From an uncultured Proteiniphilum sp. (lineage in GTDB: Bacteria; Bacteroidota; Bacteroidia; Bacteroidales; Dysgonomonadaceae): 55,253 nucleotides of DNA. The position numbers and the translations under genes were made by a program. The notes beneath the pieces were generated by a model. That model was not told where the DNA came from, made no database searches, and saw only the letters and a list, made by a program, of their open reading frames with translations. Positions 54,038 to 55,253 of the stretch are shown here, piece by piece; position 1 is the first letter of the stretch; each line of letters begins with the position of its first letter. The stretch lies in the NCBI GenBank assembly GCA_927407015.1, contig CAKMJT010000023.1, forward strand, positions 1 to 55,253. Reading direction: 5' to 3'.

Positions 54038-55024
54038 ATGAATTACAGTGTAAAAACATATTATCGCAAAGAGGACCTCCCTCCTTTGGAGGAGATGAAT
54101 TTTTTCCACTATGCATCATCATTTGACTGGTACAGTCACTGCCCCACCTATACTCCATTCATGCTCATCGCATTTGAGAAAGAGAAACCTGTTGCCGCGA
54201 TGTTCGCCATCATCGTTCGCATCAACCGCTTTCTGAGAGGTTCCTTATTCAAACGATGTTTTATTTCCCAGCAACCCGCTTTCCTGGAGGAGGATCTTCC
54301 GCAGATAGAGATCTTCAACATACTGATCACTCAACTGGTGAAAGAGGTGCGCAACAAGGTCTTCCTGATTCGTTACGACAACCTGGGCAATGCCATCTTC
54401 GGTTACAAGGGTTTTCGCGACAATCACTTCTATTCCGTCAAATGGGTGAATATACGGAACTCACTCCAGCGAAAGCGAAAGATATGGGAGCAGCTCTCCA
54501 ATTCGAGAAGGAACCAGGTGAACAAGGCCGTGAAAAAGGGTGTCATGATGGAAGAACTCGTATCGGAGAAGAACCTGCCGGAGATATACAAGCTGATACA
54601 AAAGGCCAACCACAAAAAAATATCGCGTCGCTTTCCGCCCTATGCCTATTTTGAGAATTTCTTCCGCCACTACGTGCAGAAGGGGAAAGGGAAAATCATG
54701 CTCACCCGCTACCAGGGCAAGATCATCGGTGGCGCCATCCTGGGATTTGAGAATAACAGCACGGTCTATTGCCTCTACTACTGGGGGAAATCGAAACGGC
54801 ATAAAACGCTCTATCCGACCATCTTCACCCTCTACTCGGCCATGAAAGTCTCGGAAGAGAACGGATTTCACTATTTCGATTTTATGGATGTCTGGTACCT
54901 GAACAAGAATGCCGGCAGATCGCGCTTCCTTCTTCAGTTCGGCGGGAAGCAAAGAGCCACAAGACGCTGGTACAGATACAACTGGGGAATACTCAACTTT
55001 TTCGCCAATAAGATCTACGACTGA
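54038..55024 (+). CDS. FemAB/GNAT-like acyltransferase
   Basis: From the ATG at 54038 it has 328 residues and no signal peptide. The N-terminal half has the FemAB-like strand-helix pattern (MNFFHYASSFDWYSHCP, then LIRYDNLGNAIFGYKGF), the central WEQLSNSRRNQVNKAVKKGV resembles the (S/A)RR-x-x-x-KA-x-KKG segment of FemAB and BioF2-like acyltransferases, and the C-terminal half a GNAT fold (IMLTRYQGKIIGGAILGFEN, then FHYFDFMDVW). Related proteins add amino acids to lipid II or acylate glycans. Substrate is unknown. Confidence 0.75.
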   Translation: MNYSVKTYYRKEDLPPLEEMNFFHYASSFDWYSHCPTYTPFMLIAFEKEKPVAAMFAIIVRINRFLRGSLFKRCFISQQPAFLEEDLPQIEIFNILITQLVKEVRNKVFLIRYDNLGNAIFGYKGFRDNHFYSVKWVNIRNSLQRKRKIWEQLSNSRRNQVNKAVKKGVMMEELVSEKNLPEIYKLIQKANHKKISRRFPPYAYFENFFRHYVQKGKGKIMLTRYQGKIIGGAILGFENNSTVYCLYYWGKSKRHKTLYPTIFTLYSAMKVSEENGFHYFDFMDVWYLNKNAGRSRFLLQFGGKQRATRRWYRYNWGILNFFANKIYD

Positions 55025-55138
55025 AAAGAAACAATCCATCAAAATTTGCAAAAAAACGCAAACATCAGCCACATTCTTTCCACGGGAGCACATTAAATAC
55101 TAAATAAATTTAAAAACGGGATTTTTCTTGTCTGATCG

Positions 55139-55170
55139 TTTGGAAAAATGCAAAGGACAACGTACATTTG
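55139..55170 (+). promoter_or_regulatory. Strong promoter at the right edge
   Basis: TTTG (55139-55142), a 20-base spacer and TACATTTG followed by C (55163-55171). It is among the best promoter matches in the window and drives the short transcript described next. Confidence 0.7.
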
Positions 55171-55176
55171 CTACGT

Positions 55177-55246
55177 GTTTTTCATGGTATTAGATTTAAG
55201 GTTAACAATGAAGATTGGTTGTCGTGAGACAACCATTCCTTTTTTA
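55177..55246 (+). ncRNA. Candidate small RNA or attenuated leader
   Basis: About 7 bases after the -7 box a transcript would begin and run through CATGGTATTAGATTTAAGG and GTTAACAATGAAGATT to a strong hairpin TGGTTGTC-gtga-GACAACCA (55216-55235) followed by a T-run (55240-55245). No ORF of useful length is contained. The 70-base unit therefore looks like a complete small RNA, or a 5' leader with an attenuator for a gene to the right of the window. I have a memory of similar leaders in Bacteroidales genomes but cannot name the family. Confidence 0.45.
55216..55246 (+). terminator. Intrinsic terminator hairpin of the edge transcript
   Basis: A perfect 8-bp stem with GTGA tetraloop followed by TTCC and six T. 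Confidence 0.7.
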
Positions 55247-55253
55247 TATATCG

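Overview
The window looks like a chromosomal segment of a Bacteroidales bacterium (phylum Bacteroidota), probably of the Dysgonomonadaceae/Porphyromonadaceae type. This placement is inferred from gene families, not from a search. The reasons are: SusC/SusD outer-membrane import pairs with an ECF sigma factor and FecR anti-sigma factor; a PorT-like barrel; DUF5606 and PRiA4-type small proteins; a carboxynorspermidine-type dehydrogenase; many lipoprotein signals; and repeated matches to the Bacteroidota promoter form (TTTG or TTG, about 19-20 bases, then TAnnTTTG). Several of these promoters fix start codons.

Layout. 1-3040: end of an outer-membrane barrel gene, an M16 peptidase, an AlkD-type DNA glycosylase with an apparent gene remnant before it, and two identical tRNA-Asn genes. 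3177-8594: housekeeping genes (PRiA4-like protein, miaA, rpoN, PAP2-like membrane protein, gcvH, purE, SIS-domain isomerase). 8596-14963 (minus): a tripartite heavy-metal RND efflux operon headed by a histidine-rich small protein. 15051-21035: a lipoprotein dipeptidyl peptidase III, folC, a small lipoprotein, a shortened DUF937 protein, and thyA-folA. 21038-28716: ECF sigma factor, FecR, STN-domain SusC and SusD, with no hydrolase attached, closed by a terminator. 28851-29120: a broken small gene.

29205-42776 is the most interesting region: a long same-strand gene run that reads as a peptidoglycan and N-acetylmuramic acid salvage system. In order it holds an amidase-like protein interrupted by a golvesin-type domain, a family 2 glycosyltransferase, a SpoIID/LytB-like protein without a visible signal peptide, an AmpG-like permease, a NamZ-type (DUF1343) exo-muramidase, a DUF5009/COG4299 membrane protein (candidate MurNAc transporter), a BadF-type sugar kinase and the MurNAc-6-phosphate etherase MurQ. 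Small uncharacterised proteins and an esterase follow. Proposed flow: fragments are trimmed in the periplasm, moved inward by AmpG and the MurT-like protein, phosphorylated, and converted by MurQ to GlcNAc-6-phosphate. The SusCD pair just upstream could feed it, which is inference only.

42763-55253: a decayed gene fragment, nitroreductase, FabH-like synthase, carboxynorspermidine dehydrogenase, pyrB-pyrI, flavin reductase, metA (with the residue expected of an acetyltransferase), a beta-propeller lactonase, DUF5606 protein, cdsA, a winged-helix protein, galE, a FemAB/GNAT-like acyltransferase, and at the right edge a promoter followed within about 80 bases by a terminator hairpin, which suggests a small RNA or an attenuated leader.
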